From Pseudonocardia sp. (GTDB lineage Bacteria > Actinomycetota > Actinomycetes > Mycobacteriales > Pseudonocardiaceae): 64,000 nt of DNA. A model generated the notes under the pieces. That model did no database searches, had not been told where the DNA came from, and worked only from the letters and a program-made list of their open reading frames with translations. This document shows positions 61,336 through 64,000 of the stretch, one piece after another (within the stretch, counting starts at the first letter, position 1; each line of letters opens with the position of its first letter). The DNA lies in assembly GCF_029263155.1 (NCBI RefSeq), contig NZ_JAJCYB010000074.1, positions 142,334-206,333 on the forward strand, given 5' to 3'. Made by a program: the position numbers and the translations under genes.

Positions 61336-61602
61336 TCAACGTGCTCGGCGGATGAAGGTCCGACGCTCGCTGTCGGTCATGTCTCGCGCGGTGACGACGA
61401 ACATTCGTCCGTCCTCACCGTTGGACAGGACAACCACCAGGTAGCGGCCGGCGTCGGTCGTACCGAACGCAACCTGCGTGCCGCCCCTGCCGGAGTTGAG
61501 CAGGCGAGGCCTACTGAAGACCGCCTGCTCAACCTCAGCCGGGTCGACCTTGTGCCGGGCTATGTGGTCCTCGCTGTCCTCGGTCCACCGAATCTCCCGC
61601 AC
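61336..61602 (-). CDS. brnT: BrnT-family ribonuclease toxin
   Basis: An 88-residue toxin of the BrnT (RelE-like RNase) family. Signatures are EIRWTEDSEDHIARHKVDPA, EVEQAVFSRPRLLNSGRGG, then GRYLVVVLSNGEDGRMFVVT, ARDMTDSERRTFIRRA. The GTG giving MREIRWTEDSED was chosen as the start, 10 bases from a direct-repeat operator. It leads the pair with the BrnA-like antitoxin and lies between two tRNA-Arg scars, so it may have been gained by transfer. Confidence 0.88.
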   Translation of the reverse strand: MREIRWTEDSEDHIARHKVDPAEVEQAVFSRPRLLNSGRGGTQVAFGTTDAGRYLVVVLSNGEDGRMFVVTARDMTDSERRTFIRRAR

Positions 61603-61611
61603 CCACCTGAG

Positions 61612-61629
61612 CGTACTACGACGTACTAC
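61612..61629. promoter_or_regulatory. Direct-repeat operator upstream of brnT
   Basis: CGTACTAC-GA-CGTACTAC: two identical 8-mers 10 bp apart, one helical turn, ten bases upstream of the toxin start. Ribbon-helix-helix antitoxins bind such tandem sites, so it is a likely BrnA operator. Confidence 0.7.
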
Positions 61630-61802
61630 ACATGAGTAGCAGAGCGACAGGACCTCGACACCCTCGCGTCGCGCGGAGGAGTGCGCTGTCAACGAACGGG
61701 AACCACCCAAGTCGACGCCAAGACCGTGGACCGAGATCAACTAGTCACCTTGAACAAGGATCTAACCCCGACCGTTCGTGCTGGTCAGGGCTAGTGTGAC
61801 GA

Positions 61803-61848
61803 TGGTGCGCCCGAAGGGATTCGAACCCCTAACCTTCTGATCCGTAGT
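61803..61848 (-). repeat. tRNA-Arg(ACG) 3'-half fragment, att-like site 2
   Basis: A second copy of the 3' half of the same tRNA-Arg, 1228 bp from the first. It extends three bases further into the anticodon arm (CTACGGATCAGAAGG) and keeps the T arm and acceptor end, but has no 5' half. The two copies flank the brnT/brnA-like unit and look like the ends of an integrated element or successive insertions. Confidence 0.82.
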
Positions 61849-62029
61849 TCGGACGTTGGCGTACGCATGGCGGGCGACCTGGGCGGACGGCGGCGAGAGT
61901 GGCGGCCGGGCGCGCAGATTCGGCACCACGTGTCAGCAGTTCGTGGATCAATTCGTGGATCGAGATCAACATCCCGCGCCCGCGGCGTGCTCGACTTGCG
62001 GCTTGGCCGGACTGCGCTCTACTTCGGTC

Positions 62030-62974
62030 GTGATCGCGCGACCAGTACTGGAAGCTCACCACGCCTACGTACGCGGAGACAACGCGTGGCAGCAGCGTGC
62101 GCGCCTGCACCAGTCCCTCTGGCGGCAAGCACACGGTCTGCTCGCCGGCATGCACGGTGACAAGCCGCTCGGTTCGCGCCTCCCCCCAACCGCCGACGCC
62201 GAACCTCCGACACTCTCGAACTACCTCTCACCACAAGCGCAGCACTGCGTCGAGGGCGCCGTCGCGGAAGCGCCGAAGACCGGTGCTCTCCTCGGCCGAC
62301 CGCGGCTCTGGGTCGACCTACTCTCCAGCCAGCCGCTTTGCTTCAACCTGTTCGGGCCCCTTGCCGAGGACCACACGCTCGCCGGGCGGGTCCTGTCGAT
62401 GCTCTGGCCCGACATCCGCACGGTCAACGACATCCGATTCGAGTGGTCACCCGGCCGGGGCGACGAGGCCTACACCGGCAACCGCTCCGCGTTCGACGTC
62501 TTCGTCGACTACGACGGCCCGCTCGGGCGCTCGTTCCTCGGGATCGAGGTCAAGTACCACGAGGACCTCTCCGGCAGAGCCGCGAAGGACGAGAACGGCA
62601 GGTACACGGCCTTGGCCAACAAGCACGGGATCTTCCGCGAGGATCTCGTCCCCGCACTGCAGAAGCCCCCGCTGCAACAGATCTGGCTCGACCATCTCCT
62701 CGCCCTGCAGCTGAGATCCAACCCGAAGAACGACGGCTGGAAGGCCGGCACCTTCGCACTGCTGTATCCCGTCGGCAACACCGCCTGCGCCGACGGTGCG
62801 GCGCGCTATCGCCGATGCCTCACCGACGTCGAAACCTTCGACGCTCGCACGCTCGACGACGTCGTCCAGGCCGCCCGACTGACGAGTCCAGCTTCATGGC
62901 CAGACGATGTGTACGCCCGCTATCTCGATCCGACCCTGGTCAACGCCACGATCGCCGATCCCGCCGGCGCATAG
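62030..62974 (+). CDS. PGN_0703-like putative restriction endonuclease
   Basis: A 314-residue protein resembling the PGN_0703 family of putative PD-(D/E)XK nucleases. It has the block HQSLWRQAHGLLAGMHGDKP, the family motif LLSSQPLCFNLFGPLAEDHT, FEWSPGRGDEAYTGNRSAFD (candidate Asp) and the ExK in FLGIEVKYHEDL. I infer DNA cleavage. The GTG giving MIARPVLEAHHAYVRG fits the family; an in-frame extension back to 61856 runs through the tRNA scar. There is no ribosome site before the GTG, and a TACTTC box nine bases upstream is consistent with a leaderless transcript. It is followed 31 bases later by an unknown gene. Confidence 0.72.
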   Translation: MIARPVLEAHHAYVRGDNAWQQRARLHQSLWRQAHGLLAGMHGDKPLGSRLPPTADAEPPTLSNYLSPQAQHCVEGAVAEAPKTGALLGRPRLWVDLLSSQPLCFNLFGPLAEDHTLAGRVLSMLWPDIRTVNDIRFEWSPGRGDEAYTGNRSAFDVFVDYDGPLGRSFLGIEVKYHEDLSGRAAKDENGRYTALANKHGIFREDLVPALQKPPLQQIWLDHLLALQLRSNPKNDGWKAGTFALLYPVGNTACADGAARYRRCLTDVETFDARTLDDVVQAARLTSPASWPDDVYARYLDPTLVNATIADPAGA

Positions 62975-63005
62975 CCGGCTCGTCGTTCGCGGCATACTTC
63001 CCGCC

Positions 63006-63881
63006 GTGGACTACGAGGTCTCGACGCCCGTACCCGGCTCCGTCGTCGAGGCCGTGTCGCCAGTACGTCTTCCTTTCGAGCCCAGAGGCTGGCTCGTCGA
63101 CTTCCGGCGTGACCTCACGCAAGCTTGCAGGACTCTGACAGCCGGCCCTGACCAGGTTCTTCACGCCGCCTACAGCTCGGCCGACCGTCGACTGTCCGAC
63201 ATCGAGAACGTCCTGAGCTACAACCTCGGAACCGGCGCTCTCCGGGCGGCCGCCGCGCACGGACTCATCCTCGAACGATCCTTCACCACACCACCAACTG
63301 GTCCGCACCACTACCGCTACGAGCTCGTCCTCGACAGTGCTCCGTGGCGGTACTGGCGACCGAGCCGGCTACTGGCCGACCTCACCATGGACGCCCCACT
63401 GTCCCTGTTCACCGAGCCGAAGGCCGGACGGTGGTGGCTCGCGGCCCGCCGCGGCGAGGTCACCGCACAGTCGAACCGCTCGGAACCACCCGAGGCCTAT
63501 GCCTTGTCGATCACGGTGTCGCCTCCGGCCGGATGGCGCGGAAGCCTGTCGGGACTGATCAAGCCCCTCGCCGACGGCGTCGTCTCCGCACTCCACAACC
63601 ACGCCGACCCGGTCGACCAGATCGTCGACCGCGCATCGTCGATCGACCCCACGCTCACGACCGGAGAACTGACAGCGCTCCTTGCGCGAACGGGACCAGC
63701 ACCGCTCGGCACCGTGCGGCTCCTCACGCCACGGGGCGCCGGGGTGCAGTGGCTGCCAGCAGACGACGGCATCGTGGCGCTCGACATCCGGATCACGAGC
63801 CGTATCGCTCCGGGAACGGTCAAGGCGAGGGCACACCTCGTCGAGAAGCTCCCCCAGCCACGGCTGACAGTGAGTATGTAG
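63006..63881 (+). CDS. Unknown 291-aa protein partnered with nuclease
   Basis: I do not recognise this protein. It begins MDYEVSTPVPGSVVEAVSPV, has LTAGPDQVLHAAYSSADRRL, SDIENVLSYNLGTGALRAAA, a Trp-rich centre (SAPWRYWRPSRLLADLTMDA, WWLAARRGEV) and a C-terminal half with ALSITVSPPAGWRGSLSGLI and VRLLTPRGAGVQWLPADDGI. No transmembrane helix, ATPase motif or nuclease motif is apparent. Composition and codon use resemble real genes. The tight spacing after the nuclease and the shared direction suggest a two-gene unit, perhaps an immunity, targeting or regulatory subunit. Confidence 0.8.
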   Translation: MDYEVSTPVPGSVVEAVSPVRLPFEPRGWLVDFRRDLTQACRTLTAGPDQVLHAAYSSADRRLSDIENVLSYNLGTGALRAAAAHGLILERSFTTPPTGPHHYRYELVLDSAPWRYWRPSRLLADLTMDAPLSLFTEPKAGRWWLAARRGEVTAQSNRSEPPEAYALSITVSPPAGWRGSLSGLIKPLADGVVSALHNHADPVDQIVDRASSIDPTLTTGELTALLARTGPAPLGTVRLLTPRGAGVQWLPADDGIVALDIRITSRIAPGTVKARAHLVEKLPQPRLTVSM

Positions 63882-63883
63882 GG

Positions 63884-63968
63884 GAGCCCCGCAGCGGTCG
63901 TCCTGACCCAACGTCTGACTGGCTGCGTGCCTTTAACGGGATCTGTCGGTCGGTCCGCTGCGGGGCTC
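63884..63968. repeat. 14-bp inverted repeat at end of nuclease unit
   Basis: GAGCCCCGCAGCGG and its perfect complement are separated by 57 bases. The left arm starts three bases after the unknown gene's stop codon. It may form a long-loop terminator or a structured RNA, or mark an element boundary. The intervening bases hold no convincing open frame. Confidence 0.55.
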
Positions 63969-64000
63969 GTTCTGCACTCACCAGACGCGCGGTGTGACCT

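Noticed and set aside
60836-61339. Antitoxin start at the TTG overlapping the brnT stop
   Set aside because: Possible, but the ATG at 61300 has a good GGAGGG site and matches the start of relatives better, so the TTG was kept only as an alternative.
61795-61860. A complete tRNA-Arg gene at the second scar
   Set aside because: Only the 3' half from the anticodon loop is present; the expected acceptor and D-arm sequence does not follow.

Overview
The window looks like chromosome from a very GC-rich actinobacterium, most likely Pseudonocardiaceae and Pseudonocardia-like. Evidence: strong G/C bias at third codon positions with many GTG starts, a DUF397/XRE-DUF5753 pair, a CtpE-type P-ATPase, an EbfC-RecR-DnaX-4.5S RNA neighbourhood, a Ku/LigD-type ligase pair, an MT0933-like antitoxin and a mycothiol-dependent-isomerase-like protein. 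The taxon is an inference from gene content.

Layout. 1-2.8 kb: the end of a subtilisin-like protease, a small protein coupled to an ECF-like sigma factor, and a truncated haemoglobin. 2.9-8.7 kb: a complete dipeptide/oligopeptide ABC importer operon. 9-10.8 kb: DUF397/XRE regulator and a divergent pair of tiny genes. 10.8-17 kb: DNA maintenance core (recR, ebfC, ctpE, dnaX, SRP RNA, tRNA-Ser). 17.7-19.2 kb: an IS1380-like element with a frameshifted transposase. 19.4-24 kb: XRE-cupin regulator with a thioredoxin-reductase-like flavoprotein, an SMR pump, a GlsB-type protein, a membrane protein/MarR-like/phosphatase operon, and a second tRNA-Ser. 24-29 kb: NUDIX, tadA with its partner, M20 peptidase, amidase, prephenate dehydrogenase. 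29-33.5 kb: glycolipid-binding protein, orphan antitoxin, divergent DNA ligase and Ku (NHEJ), LCP protein. 33.6-39.7 kb: VOC protein, isomerase-like protein, esterase, and a TetR-controlled acyl-CoA dehydrogenase/SDR pair. 39.8-44.8 kb: UvrA-like resistance ATPase with VOC and AraC partners, MmcQ/YjbR, methyltransferase, thioesterase. 45-50.8 kb: GMC-type oxidoreductase, a metallophosphoesterase/methionine-synthase-like operon facing an RpiR regulator, and a DUF2975/XRE/LuxR run. 50.8-59.1 kb: hydrolases and several regulator-enzyme pairs.

The last 5 kb (59.1-64 kb) is an accessory, scarred region. A DUF1648 membrane protein gene is cut off by an antisense integrase fragment that also carries an in-frame stop. 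After it come a DUF3024 protein and two copies of the 3' half of a tRNA-Arg, which look like attachment-site scars. These copies bracket a BrnT/BrnA-like toxin-antitoxin pair. Outside the second scar lies a two-gene unit: a PGN_0703-like nuclease with an ExK motif and a 291-aa protein I cannot place. This nuclease/unknown pair is the best candidate for an undescribed defence-type system. A separate surprise is that the BrnA-like antitoxin ends in a tail nearly identical (17 of 20 residues) to the C-terminal segment of the Ku protein encoded about 29 kb away.

Several intergenic regions carry clear inverted repeats that are candidate regulator operators (next to three TetR genes, the RpiR gene, the DUF2975/XRE operon and brnT). 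Convergent gene ends carry long hairpins. Three broken genes stand out: the transposase (one extra G), a FAD monooxygenase (in-frame TGA at codon 21) and the integrase.
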